DNA from: Beaufortia kweichowensis
Taxonomy: Eukaryota; Chordata; Actinopteri; Cypriniformes; Gastromyzontidae
Assembly (NCBI GenBank): GCA_019155185.1
Contig: CM032804.1
Coordinates: 8,652,492 to 8,716,491, forward strand
DNA length: 64,000 nucleotides
Reading direction: 5' to 3'
In this document: positions 47,801 through 60,424 of the stretch, piece by piece
Layout: every line of letters starts with the position of its first letter
Position numbering within the stretch: the stretch's first letter is position 1
Notes under the pieces: generated by a model
What the model was told of the DNA's origin: nothing
Seen by the model: only the letters and a program-made list of their open reading frames with translations
Databases searched by the model: none
Position numbers and translations under genes: made by a program

Positions 47801-48940
47801 TCGATGATGATCTTAATTTACGTACAAAGGCTGAGGATACAAATGCACATAGGATGACAGAAGGTATCTGAAAGATCTGTCCATTTTTGTTTCCACACAG
47901 CTTTTGTTGAATTTCATTATTACATAGCGCCATCTTGTGGCCACGGTGCTGTACTGACGCTAGTGCGTCGGTAGCTGCATAAATGATGTTCGGGCGGAAA
48001 AGTGTTGCGCTCCAATGGCCATCAGTCTTTCATTATCATTGTTTTATTACGACTACGAAACTCATTTATTGCAAAATGTGCATGTCTGTAAATGATTTTA
48101 TCTACAAGAGTGTATGTCTGTTTTTTATGGGCATATATTTTTCTCTCAGTTTATGTCCACAGTTACATTTGTTCACACACAGACAGATCTTCCAAACCCC
48201 ACGGTCTCCTGCAGCGATTGTGCAATAAATTGAGGTTTATATTTTTAAACTTGCCTTTTGACTCTTCTTATTTCTTCAATTTCATTAAACCACCAAACCA
48301 AATATGTGCTTATTTGTAACTTTTGTCCTCCACTCCAGTAGCTTGTTAATGTGATGTGGTGGTGTGACTGCATGGACAAGTTGTATATTATAATACCATT
48401 AATATTTTGTCTGCTAAGTACAACACCTTTGAGACCTTAATCCTGGCTAGCTCCCAAAATTCAAACGTGGGGTAAAAATATTAAATTCTTATAAGATGCT
48501 TATGAATTATTATTATTATTATTAATTACCCATTTTGTTTCGTCGATTAATAAACATTGTGTGAGCCTAATTACAAGTTGATATGGATATGCACTTCTTA
48601 CTTTTGACCCATATACGCACATTTGATCTTACTTTACTTACTTAGCATTGATGGCTAATGTTAATTTGCTAAAGTACTAGAAACTAGTCACTTAAGCTAG
48701 CGTTCAACTACTTTGACATTTATAGAAAGTGTGGCAGATGTTACAATGATAATAGTTATAGATAAAAAAACAAGCTGTTGTCAAAATCTTAAAACTTTTT
48801 GCAAGCTGAGTGTCACGTTTGTATCGAAAACAACTTGATGTGTTGTGACGGAGTTTAGTTCGGCTGCATGCAACGTAAAGCGCTTTAAAAGGAAACGTAA
48901 AGCAAAGACACCTCCCATTCTCAACTACATTTTAAACTCT
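44900..48940. other. Gene-free interval between paqr4 and coro1a
   Basis: AT-rich DNA without coding potential. It contains an (AT)n tract at 47088-47105, a CTCF-like motif at 47928-47940 and ATT triplet repeats near 48509-48525. Nothing else is recognised. Confidence 0.55.
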
Positions 48941-48950
48941 CACTTCCTCT
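48941..48950 (-). promoter_or_regulatory. PU.1/ETS-type site at the coro1a promoter
   Basis: CACTTCCTCT on plus reads AGAGGAAGTG on minus, the consensus for the myeloid factor PU.1. It sits just upstream of the likely noncoding first exon of coro1a, a leukocyte gene. Confidence 0.45.
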
Positions 48951-48959
48951 ATGATTTAG

Positions 48960-49097
48960 AGTGAGCTCTGACCGCAACTGCTGCCATTCATCTACTTCAT
49001 CTCACACTTCATCTCATCTGTGTCTGCTGTCAGAGTCCATCTCTTCACCCTTTCAGCTCAGGAGCCAGAGGCCCGTCCCCAGCCGCACAGCTCTCAG
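48960..49097 (+). other. coro1a: Likely noncoding first exon of coro1a
   Basis: CpG-containing, C-rich sequence ends at CTCTCAG|GTACAG (donor at 49098). The next coding exon has an acceptor at 50681-50682 six bases before its ATG, so a separate upstream exon is required. The 5' end is approximate. Confidence 0.45.
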
Positions 49098-49571
49098 GTA
49101 CAGTGCCCCGTCCCGTTACATTATATCTCTGTCTTGTGTTTAGGATGCGCTCGAGCCAGGAGCTCACTGACAGTTACATTCAGTTACACATCTTTGGCTT
49201 CGTCTCAGAATTTAGTAAGCTGCCTATATACAGTAGACAGCATTTGAGGCATCCAAACGCACTTTAGTGTCCCAAAAAATGTATCTGAATGCACCTCAGG
49301 TGACTCGATGCGCGCCTTACTGAGGCTTGAGACACAGCCCTGTGATTCCCACCTAACTAACACGATCATTTTCGTTTCCTTTTCTTTTACTTGCTTAAAT
49401 AGTTTCGGATTGCAAAAATGTAAAGGTCTTTTAATACAGGTTTAAAATGTAATAATATTTCAATTCAACTACAATTGGTTATTGAGTCTAGGTGTGCCTT
49501 TCTGAACTGTGGCCACAACATTTAAGGAAGTTGTGATGTTTGACAACATATGAGATACAAAGAACAGAACT

Positions 49572-49600
49572 AAATATATATATATATATATATATATATA
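49572..49600. repeat. (AT)n microsatellite
   Basis: About 14 AT dinucleotides in the presumed coro1a intron 1. Confidence 0.85.
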
Positions 49601-50688
49601 AGAGCTGAAATATATTTCTAGATAAATATACTGCTCGGTCACATGTCACTAATGCACTGAAACGGAGTAGCAAATACAAGATTTTCTGTGACAAGAAAAG
49701 CAAATAAATGATAAATAGTGTGTATTTAAAACAGTACAGGTTACATTATCTTATGGTGGTTTGAATGAAAGGATGTGGTTTAACTGAAGTTCTGAACATC
49801 TCCTGTGCATCTCCACAGTTTCTGTGTCATTTGTCTAACTGAGATTCTGTGTAAAAGTCACTTTCTTCTGCATCTGTTTTATCTCACGTTTTACAAAGTG
49901 TTGTGAGAGTAACATTCAGTTTTTCAAATAAATGATAATGCTATTGATAGATTAATGAAACTATAGAACATTTGATACAGAAATGAAAGGAAATAGAAAC
50001 GGAAATGCATGGAATAAGATGAAGATTTATATTTCAAATGCTTTTTACCAAAATCTGCAGACAACGTGGCATTAGACTTGGAGAAGTAGCCAGTGCATTT
50101 CCTTCTCTCGTTTTTCATGCTAGTTTCCTCTTTCCTTCCGCTTTCTTAGGGCTCATTGCCTACATTCTGTTTCAAACACAGAATGATGAACCTGATGCTT
50201 TCATTCTCTTTCTTTCTGTCGCTCTTTCTATACCATCTTTAGTGACTTATGCATTTCCGGTAACTACTAGTTGTATTTATTTAAATTCAAGAGCATTTAG
50301 ATATTAATCTAAAAATTCAACTTACAAAAAATACAACAAATAAACTTACCTTAAGTCCCAGAAACAGCCAGCTTCACTGTAAATCACAAAAAGATAAAAC
50401 TCACACGTCAGCTTTTTTGAAAATACTACATAATCATGTTCTATATTAGGCTATATTTGAAAAAAAAACAACACTAAAATAAAGAACCTTACTTTTAATT
50501 ACCACCCTAAAATTAATATAAGTGTTGCAAAGTTACAATGTGTGTTTTCCTAACATTGAGCTGAAATTACAGCAAATACTATAAAAAAAAAGATGCAGTC
50601 AAGTTTAAAATATGTTTTACGGTGTAAATATGCTTTATTCCTCTTATTTCTCATATGTATATGTTTTATCATCATTGTTCAGGTCACC

Positions 50689-52962
50689 ATGTCTAGGAAG
50701 GTGGTCAGGTCCAGTAAGTTCCGCCACGTCTTTGGCCAGGCGGTGAAGGCAGATCAGTGCTATGATGACATCAGGATCTCCCAGATGACTTGGGACAGCA
50801 ACTTCTGTTCTGTCAACCCTAAGTTTGTGGCCATGATTGTGGATTCCAGTGGTGGAGGAGCTTTCATTGTCCTGCCCTTGAACAAGGTGCATCTTTATAG
50901 CATGACAGACTGTCATTAGGCACATAATCAAAATGGAAGAAAATGTCACACCATACACACTAAGAAATACACTTTCCTTTATGGATTGTTAATAGAAAAG
51001 TCATATATGGGTACACCTGTGTGTGTTGGCAATATTAATATATTAAATTCATATAAATATGAAAAATATTAAGATATTAAAGTTATGAAGTGAATAATAT
51101 TAAAATAGACTAGGGTAAAATTCTCCTTAAAACACTGCAAACTCAAGCTGTTAAAAACCAGGCCAAACTTTTCCCCCGTTACCTGTATCGAAAGTTTTTC
51201 TGAATGTCTGACTTTTGAATTCTAGATATGCATGAAGTCTAAATAAGGAAGTTCAAGGTTGGGTTTCCTTGTTACGTGTCACCAGATCTAGCATCTCTTC
51301 TCTTTCTGCTCTCTTGCAATTGTTTTTGCCATATTTGGACTGTGTAGCTGTCAACTGTGCACAGGATGTGGTGACAGCTTGCAGAATGAAAGAGTAAAAA
51401 ACTGTGAGAAAAAGGACAGCTGCCACTTAACACTTCAAGTGTAACACATTTGATGTGCCTGCTTTCATCATGTGATCAGCTTTGTGTCAAAATTTGAATT
51501 GAGTGCTTTTAACACCTAATGCAGACTTAAATGTATGTGTCTTTGCATTATATGACAATGTATCATTGTAGGATGAATTTATTTGAAAGAAAAATAACAC
51601 TAACACACTTTTTGGGCTTTCAATTTCTTCCCCTTTATGTTGTACATTTTATTTCATTTATCATTTCCCTCTGATTTGTTTCCTTTTAACCTTAATGTTC
51701 AGATTCTATCTGTTGCTCTGCCTAAATCAAATGACTGAGCATTCTATCATCTACTGTGACTCTTAGACTCAATGGTGATCATTGTTTTCAGTACACACAA
51801 GAATTTGACTCAAGCCCTTTTTATTTCATCTCAGAGGCTTGGAGTGTTTTGTACAGTAAACTTTTTGGTAATAATATTTGGTTTTGAGTAGCATTGATCA
51901 TCCTGATTTGTACATCCTGATTTTCAGTTCAGCTTTTCACTGGAAATTGTGATAATATTCAACTTTTCACTTTATGGTGATAATATAAACTGCAATTAAA
52001 AATGTATGTATGAAAAGTACAAGAAAGCAAGTTATGTGATATTATTTGTAACTGAAGAGAGTAAATGGACAATGGATACCACTTTGATTGTAAGTGATAA
52101 AATCATTGCTAATAACTGTATTAGTTTTGGTTCTTGCACATGGACATACACACAGTCACATTTGACATTAAAGCTTCGGTGGGCTGCTTGTGTTGTCTGT
52201 GTGCATGATGGGAACTTGAGCAGTATGATGTCCTCTCTAAACGAGTTAGTAGTTATTAGGTATAATTAAAGGCATAACTGTAAAATTAAGATCAGCTGAC
52301 AGAGGCCACAGAACTTTTTCCCTCCACAACTCCTTCTTTTTGTCTGCTTCCAAAAGCAATAGATGTTTCACAAATGTTTGAAGCAGATGTGTATTGGTTT
52401 ATTTGTGTATTTTGTGTTCAAGTTTGTGTTATAACCGTTTCATTTCTGACACATATCTCCCTCTGATCTCTTTCTCAGACGGGTCGCATTGATATGTCCC
52501 TTCCCACTGTCTGTGGTCACACTGGACCTGTATTGGACATTGAATTTTGCCCACATAATGACAACATCATTGCCAGTGGCTCTGAAGACTGTAGTGTCAT
52601 GGTGAGTGACATGATGTCACCTGGTTATACTGATTGTCTAATTCATTTAATTATGTACACTAAGCATTGAGATATTGTAAAATCACTTAAAAATGTCTTT
52701 GTTATTGTTATCAAATAGGTCTGGGAGATTCCAGAAGGGGGTCTGTTGACACCTCTGAAGGATCCAGTAGTGAAGCTGGACGGGCACTCTAAACGTGTGG
52801 GCATCCTCAGCTGGCATCCCACTGCTCACAATGTGCTAATGAGCGCAGGTAACCTAACATCTGGCATCCTTCATTTAACTCTTAAATGAAACATGACAAC
52901 ATCGCCCTCTGCTGATATTTACATGCACCGTTATGCTCCCACCACCCCTTTCTCATCTCACC

Positions 52963-53057
<95 letters not shown>

Positions 53058-54812
53058 CTCTGTCTCCCTCTCTGGATTCCAACCTACATCACCTCATCTC
53101 CCACGTTTCTCTCTTGTTTTCTGTTTGAAGGCTGTGATAACGTGATCATTCTGTGGAACGTGGCTCGTGGAGAAGAAGTGGTGCGCATTGACTCGCACAG
53201 TGATATGATTTACAGCGCCTGCTGGAACAGAAACGGCACTCAGATCCTCACCTCCTGCAAGGACAAGAAACTACGTGTGTTTGACCCTCGCAAGGGCACT
53301 GTCATACATGTGTGTGCATGCCTCATTGACTCCTGCGTCTATTCTTGTGTATAGTGACGTGATTTTCATTGCTCGTGCTATCTCTGTGATTCAGGAGAAG
53401 GACAAACCTCATGAAGGTTCAAGGCCAGTGAGGGCTGTGTTTGTATCTGATGGAAAGATCCTGACCACTGGTTTCAGCCGCATGAGCGAGCGGCAGGTGG
53501 CGCTGTGGGATCCTGTGAGTACATTATGAAGTACACTGTACAAAATGTTCTGTCTGGTAACATCAATAATTTGCTACATGTGGTAACAAGTTGAGCATTA
53601 TTTAATGTAACAGAATCAATCTGATTCACATATTTCTCATAGGCAACATCTGCATGTTACCACTTTTACCAGCGTATTTTAGAAGTATAAAGTCCATATT
53701 TTCCAGTTACACAGGTAAAGTGTGTTGTTTGTGCTTGCAGAAGAACTTCGAGGAGGCTTTGACTCTGCAGGAGCTGGACACCAGCAGTGGAGTGATGTTA
53801 CCCTTCTTTGACCCAGACACCGGCATCGTCTACCTTTGTGGCAAGGCAAGAAACATCCACAAGCCTATCTACAAACACTACTATTCTTAACATCCTCTAC
53901 GTTAGATGGAGTTTGTCTAACGTAAAAGTACTGTTGATTTGTAACCCTCTGTGAATGGTTTGACAGGGTGACAGCAGCATCAGATACTTTGAGGTGACAG
54001 ATGAGGCACCTTACGTTCACTATCTCTCAATGTACAGCAGTAAAGAGAGTCAGAAGGGCATGGGCTACATGCCTAAAAGAGGTCTGGAGATCAACAAGTG
54101 TGAGATTGCAAGGTAAACGCATCCAGCCTTTGATGTGGGATTATATTCTACTTGGTTTTATCCACTAATGTACAAAAAGAATTGTTATTAGGCATTTACC
54201 TGGATGTTTTAACCCTGCATTATTGAATTTTCTATTCCTTAGGTTCTATAAACTCCATGAGAGAAAGTGTGAACCTATTGTGATGACAGTGCCTCGTAAA
54301 GTAAGTTGGACTGACACATTTATTGACTTTACTAAAATTTTACACATTGTTGACTTATTTGATATCAGATATTGGATTTAACTGTTTCTTGCTTTAGTCT
54401 GACTTGTTTCAAGAGGACCTTTACCCTGACACAATTGGTCCAGAGCCATCAGTGGAGGCAGATGACTGGTTTGCTGGCAAAGATGGAGAACCAATCCTGA
54501 TCTCCTTGAAAGATGGTTTTGTGGCCACCACCAAAAGTAAAGAGTTTAAAGTGATCAAGAGCTTGATGAACACCAAAACATCTTCCTCAAGCAGCCATAA
54601 GTCTGACAGTGGGGTAAGAAAATTATCATCTGCATTTAACTGCAAACACAATAAATTGTGTATAAAACTGAGCGTCTGTCTTTCTCTTGATCTCTGACCC
54701 TCTCTCTCTCTTTCACATACAGAACATACAAGCCTTGCAAAATGAGATGAAGACATTGAGAGAGATGGTTGAACAGTTGACCAAGCGAGTTAGCGAACTG
54801 GAAAGCAAGTAG
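50689..54812 (+). CDS. coro1a: Coronin-1A
   Basis: Ten coding exons: 50689-50886, 52479-52601, 52719-52848, 53131-53309, 53395-53514, 53741-53845, 53967-54112, 54243-54300, 54398-54613 and 54723-54812. They encode 454 residues (human 461). The protein starts MSRKVVRSSKFRHVFGQ and forms a seven-bladed WD40 propeller (~1-390). Diagnostic segments include CGHTGPVLDIEFCPHND, GFSRMSERQVALWDP and PFFDPDTGIVYLCGK. A variable linker and a C-terminal heptad-rich coiled coil (LQNEMKTLREMVEQL) follow for trimerisation. Coronin-1A binds F-actin and Arp2/3 in leukocytes and supports T-cell survival and phagosome function. The intron after 53845 begins with GC (AAG|GCAAGA), a GC-AG intron. The intron before 53131 contains about 90 bp of (TC)n. 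Confidence 0.97.
52964..53053. repeat. (TC)n microsatellite in a coro1a intron
   Basis: Almost pure CT dinucleotides for about 90 bp, in the 282-bp intron 52849-53130, about 75 bp before the acceptor. Confidence 0.95.
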
Positions 54813-55026
54813 AAGAATGAGACAAAGTGCAGTGAGATGAGACATAAAAAATGAATAAAAAATGCAAATGGAGATTTACAAGATTTGTGGAGGTGGATAG
54901 TAGAAATAAGAGATATAAAATTATGTGAAATGTTTTTAGATTTTGCTTTTCATTTTGTTTAAAGGATTTTAATGTGATCAGATTTGTTTGAAACCCATTT
55001 TTAAATATATGTTTTATAGAATTTGA

Positions 55027-55032
55027 AATAAA
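55027..55032 (+). terminator. coro1a poly(A) signal
   Basis: AATAAA about 215 nt after the stop. Confidence 0.65.
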
Positions 55033-55118
55033 TGTCTGTTATTTTAACAGATTTATTTCTGTGTAGACATTTCATTATAAGGTATATTATTACACCAAAA
55101 ACCTTTTAGTGTTAAAAT

Positions 55119-55124
55119 TTTATT
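55119..55124 (-). terminator. Claudin gene poly(A) signal
   Basis: TTTATT on plus, AATAAA on minus, about 500 nt after the claudin stop. It lies fewer than 100 bp from the coro1a signal, so the convergent transcripts end close together or overlap. Confidence 0.5.
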
Positions 55125-55622
55125 GAAAACAACTTCAAAATACATAAAAAATTTGATATATAAATTTTGTCTCGTAAAACACATTCTGTCTGAATATTTA
55201 GAAATTTTTACAGATTTTCAGTATTTGCAGTAGACTGAAAATATCTTTAGCACTCAAAAACAATTAATTCAGTCTTATAAAAACGTTTTTAAAATGGCAA
55301 GAACAGACACATAAACAAAGACCTGAAACAGTTTTAAACACAAGCTCAGTGTTAAACACTGCTCTGATTTTTGTATGCAAAGACTCTCAAATATCATGAT
55401 GCAGAAATCACAGCTGTTAACCAAAAAAAACAGTAAAGACACTATTAGACAACAATTCAGTGACTCGAAACATTGAATATTTACAGATTTCCATATTATA
55501 ACCTTGTCCACAATTAATAAAGATTTTCATCTTTGCAATACCCAACTAATAAAGCCTTACTACCACTAACACAGATGCAGTTAAAATTACTGTGGATACT
55601 CCCTAGTTTATCCAACCCATAT

Positions 55623-56337
55623 CTACACATAATTCTTGTTTGGAGCAGAGGCGCTGTTGCTGTAGTATTTGGCGGCCCCACTTCCTCCAGAGCGGGGTCT
55701 GCTGAAACAGCACAGAAGACCTCCAGCCAGCAGCAGCAGGACTCCTCCTCCCCAGCCCACAAAGATGCAGGCACCCAGCTCTCTCTTCTGAGCTTGAGGG
55801 ATCAACGGATTGTTGAAATCACGCACCACGTTGTGAGCAGCCCAGCTGACGGGGATGATGAGCAACAAACCGGCCAGCAGCAGCCCGATAGCGGACACTA
55901 GACTCACTTTGGGTTTGACGTCCTCGTTGTCAATGCAAGTGGTGAAGTCTGCGCCGGCGCACAGAATGAGCAGGGACAGACAGGTGAGCATACTGCTGAT
56001 AATGGTCATGGCACGGGCCGCCTGCAGGTCAGAGCTCAAGATAAGCAACGAGTCGTAAGCCTTACACTGCTGTTGGCCGGTACTCTGGACCACACACTCC
56101 ATCCACAAGCCCTGCTCCTCAAGCTGTGAGGAGAGATGAAGAGGTTATTGATAGCAAATGTAGTTAATTTAGGCAAATCAGATCTTTAGATGTTCTGAAT
56201 TGTACCTGGGCAGTGATGATGTTCTGGCCAGTGAAGGAAGAAATCTTCCATCTTGGAACAGCAATGGTCACAATGGAAGCGATAAGACCTAAGACTCCCA
56301 GTGCCACACACACAATCTGTACACCAGCAGATCCCAT
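55623..56337 (-). CDS. Claudin (CLDN3/4/6/9-like)
   Basis: Two coding exons on the minus strand, 56337-56206 and 56123-55623, encode 210 residues, the normal claudin length. Four transmembrane helices are evident. The first extracellular loop carries the claudin signature: Trp30, GLW at 49-51, Cys54 and Cys64, plus the conserved Arg81 in LQAARA. The second loop region has NPLIPQAQKRELG. The C-terminus ends KNYV, a PDZ-binding motif for ZO proteins. Claudins build the tight-junction paracellular barrier. The end of the protein and the paqr4 neighbourhood suggest the CLDN6/9 region of human 16p13.3, but the fish-specific name cannot be fixed by eye. An 82-bp intron splits the first loop between residues 44 and 45. 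Confidence 0.94.
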
Positions 56338-58970
56338 CCTGAAAGAATAAGTGAGAATTATTTACATACAAATATTACTGAGGCTCTCTATATAGAAAAA
56401 AGAAGAGAGTGCTAAAGGTAAAACCGCAAAAAAAATCTTCTTTACACTATTTCACACTATGGTACATCTATCTAGTACTTAGTAATAAAAATTAATAGAT
56501 TATATCTAGTGCACATATACCGAATGACTCCTGCTTTTAGACAGGCCCACACAGGAATGTGTACCTCTGGGCTATACTGAAAAACAACATCTCCAAACTT
56601 ACATCATGAAGCAAGCCTCAAGTCTCAACAGGTCCGAACAATCTCATCCTCCCTTTCATCTGCTTCATTACAACACAGACCTGCCACTCCCTGAAGAGGG
56701 TCTTGAGTCGCTCTCGATCTATTCTGTTCTAGTGGCCATTCTCATACAATGTTAACTCATTTTCTTTATTTCTACACACTCACCCACAAATGTCTTTGCT
56801 CTATGAACTTCTTGACCCTTTAGTCCGCTGCATTACCTTTCTACACAAAGCTTCATAGATTGGTCAAAAGCTGGAGGGGGTTACCAGGTGGTGTGTGGGC
56901 ACAAGCAAAATGACTAACAGTAATTGTGGCTGTTTTTAGTCGCTGGTGAATCATTCAAGAGCTCTCTGAGTGATTTACATGCTGTTTGGCTTGCAATTAT
57001 TATTCTGCAGTTTTGAAGTAAGATAACAACATGAATGAGTGAGCAGTATTGGTGTTATATTTGCAGTCCAGTTTTTAAACCAACAAGGACTCAACAAGGA
57101 CTAAAATGAATTTTGGTTGCCTAGTGGCTGGACACCAATTTCAATGAAACATTGTTACATATAAAAACATATTTTCTTTACAAATAACAATGTTAACATC
57201 TATCTAATCAGCTTTCTGTCATGTTTTACTAAAAATAACTGTTTGGTATCAAAACACAAAAGAACCACCCTTGTAATCTCCTTTAATCAATTTGCAATCA
57301 ATTTGAGTGTGATCAATCTGAATATTTCTTATTTGTTGACTTATATTGCTTTTTAAATTGTTACAGGTAATTTACATGTTTTTACACATTTTAGGTTTTT
57401 AAATCTAATATTAAAATTGTACTATCTTTTAAAAAAAGATAAAGTTTAGTTTATTACCTTTATTGTAGTATTTATGGAGAATTCTCTTGTAGTTCCCTGT
57501 TGTTTTCTCACAAAGTCTTTCCCGGTCTTTTCCTGTCTTTACTTTATGTTGGTCTCCCAGCTTCCAGCAACAGTGATCTCTTATGAAGTTGGCGTGGTGT
57601 AAAGATGCTTATGTAGAGGAATGCTGAGGGTGGAGTAGAAATGAGATGCAGGTGGGTTGGTAAAAGAAGTAAAGGCCAGACTAGACTTGTTCCTTTTCTC
57701 TCTTCTGCTTTCTTTATCTCTCCCTTCTATCCCACATTTTTCCAACTTATCCACTGAGGAGGTCCACCTTTGTTATTTTTTTTAAAATTTTACATTTGAA
57801 GGCCATTAAAAAGTGATACCAAGTAACATATACAATTTTGTATTTTCCTATTTAAGTAAAACAGCTTTTTTACATTGACATTGTCCATACAATAAGACCA
57901 TCATTTTTTTTGTACATCACATGCTTTTCTTGCACAATCTACATGGTTAACATACACATGAGTATATAGGGGGCCCAACATCATGATACTGTGAATCATA
58001 AACTTCCCAAAACATAATGACGTCTCAGAAAAACAACCTCATAGGTTCTGCCTGCCCAGTTACCAGTGAAACCACACATGACGTGTAGAAACAATCATGG
58101 GATGAGTTGAGTGGGTGGGCTTTAAATTGTGAAACAGGGATTGGGAGACTTGGGATGTAATAATACATTGTGGTGTTAGGCAAGGATGGATTCATTTTAA
58201 AACTATGTAAATAATAGACTGGAAAACTAGGACAAGAAATCTGAGATCAAATACCACCAGACAGAATGGAGACTATCAGAAATATTATATAAGTCTCCTT
58301 AGATTTTCTGTAAATGGATAGCTTTTTATTAATAGTAACTGATGACACAGATGACACTGACATTTTGGAAAAACAAAAATGCAATGAAACCATTTAAAAC
58401 CACACTATGGTTCGTCAACTTATGCAATCCGTCTGGTTCTGTACGACTTCCTCATCTTGAACCCATATATATTTAATAATAGGACTATACATTATTAATC
58501 TATCGTGGTCTAAGATGTAACCCTAGAATAAAGGACATATCAAAATAAAATCTATAAATCTATTAATGAATTGAACAGTACTGTAAAATTAAACCAAAGC
58601 AGAGCTGACTTTTTTCTGCACCCATGTGGAAAACCAAAGGATATAATGCATAATATAATGCATATTTAATAAATAAACTACTCTCCTTTTATAAATAATT
58701 TCTCACTTTTATTAGGTTTTAATTTAGATACATATTTAGACATTCTCAATATACTTTTGTCAATGGTTAGATATTTTTTGTTTAAAATGTTGATTCGAAG
58801 TGTCACTTTTTGCATTATGATTACAATCAAACCTGAACATTATTTAGAACAATGAAAAGCATTTTGTTACCTAATTATTTAAATCAAAATGTAATAAAAA
58901 TCCAACAACAACAAAAAATAGTGAGGAATCATACATAACACTTATTTTCATAGTTTTTTTTCCCAATTCC

Positions 58971-59057
58971 TATGGTGGTCATTTTAGACAGAGGGAGTAC
59001 AAATTTGCCATTATGTCTTTATGGCGGTCACTTTTGACCAAAGAGTACAAATGTGAC
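58971..59057. repeat. Imperfect direct duplication
   Basis: A block of about 38 bp, TATGG(T/C)GGTCA...GAGTACAAAT(T/G)TG, occurs at 58971-59008 and again at 59020-59057. Confidence 0.6.
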
Positions 59058-59857
59058 TATTTTGGGATGATTTACCTCTTTCAAATCAAATTATCATTCC
59101 GATTAACTAAATAAAAAAAAAGATAAAGCCTAAACATTTCCACCAGAAGTGACCAAAGACGACCAGAGATAAAAGAGCTGTGACAAAACGCACATATTAC
59201 TAATCAGAAGGTTAAGCGAGAACCAATGAGATTCGAGGGTTATTGACGCACTTACTGACATTTGTTGCCACAGATATGCGATGTATTAATATTAAAAAAT
59301 TAATAAATCAGTCTTTAGCCTACTTCAATTGATACATTCACATGATACATTAACTGTATGTAAACTGGAAACGAAAAAGATTTTTTTAATCCAGTATTTT
59401 TAAAGAGGAATGTTTCTTTTTTTGGCCGAATATATCTACACGAGTGTTGGTTAAACCTGACCACTAAAATTAAACTTACATGCCCACTAAAGGCATTGGA
59501 ATACATAATAAGTATTCTGAAATAAATATCATTTTATAGTATCTAACGGCATATGCATTTATGTACAGAAAAATTATAAAGTAGTTCATTTTGCAAACGG
59601 GACAATCCCATATCTTGGATATACGGTATGTTGATTTACCTAAAGAGGGCAGTGCTGTGTTGAAAAATCATACCGTAAGTGAAATCACTAAATGAAGCCA
59701 ATCATTAAACAGTTCATGTTCTTGTAAATGTGAGCGTCGTGTTAATTATTTGACTTTGAATCATTATTGTATCATAATACTATACTATACCCTTAAACAT
59801 AAAGTACATTATAAGCCCAGCAGGTTCATCGATCATCCTCTCACCTCTTTTTTCAAT

Positions 59858-59865
59858 TGACGTCA
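59858..59865. promoter_or_regulatory. Consensus CRE palindrome
   Basis: TGACGTCA about 560 bp upstream of the PP1 start codon, with CCAAT boxes between. This suggests CREB/ATF input, but function is not shown. Confidence 0.4.
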
Positions 59866-60424
59866 TTACTTTACAACTCGGGGCGGAACATTGGCGCTGA
59901 GATGTGTGTGAATTAGCCAATGAATGACCACATCCTCAGTTCAAATGTGATTTGTACGCCAATCATCTCACAAGATTCTGAATGGAGGCGGGTCCTACCA
60001 ACCTCCCTTGATTTCGCTCTTCGACTACACGGTCTTTTTAAAAGTTCCATAGACGATGAGAGAAGAAGGCTTGTGATATTACAGAAAATAGGGACAATTC
60101 AAACATTTATAATAGTAGTAAGGCACTACCAATACCAAATGAAGAGGTGAAGGGATTTTTTGTTGGTTTTGTATCATACTTACCGTTTCCGGTTGGTGTT
60201 TTAAATACGGGTAGTCAATAGCTAGCGCCATCAGGCTAACGGTGATAGCAGGTAGCGATCAACCAAACGACAAAGGAAATATAGCCAGTTAACTTTAATT
60301 CTCATAAGAAAATCTTTTATAAGAGTTGCATGTTTGGAGTGGGGCCTTATTTTTGACCAATCGCCAGGAGCATTAGAAACGGCAGACCCGACGTGTTTGA
60401 ATAAACGCGAAAAAGCCCACTAAA

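Larger units (their letters stand above)
56338..60424. other. Upstream region of the claudin gene and promoter region of the PP1 gene
   Basis: No coding potential. A possible noncoding claudin exon ends at the donor AAAG|GTAATA (57458, minus). Most of 57700-59800 is AT-rich and featureless apart from an imperfect duplication at 58971-59057. A perfect CRE (TGACGTCA, 59858-59865) and CCAAT boxes (59914-59962, 60357) mark the likely PP1 promoter. Confidence 0.5.

Noticed and set aside
52882..53082. Glu/Arg- and Leu/Ser-repeat open frames on both strands
   Set aside because: They arise from the (TC)n microsatellite in a coro1a intron and carry no other content.
55533..55901. 122-codon plus-strand open frame
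   Set aside because: It is antisense to claudin exon 2 and rich in Gln/Ser because of codon bias on the opposite strand.
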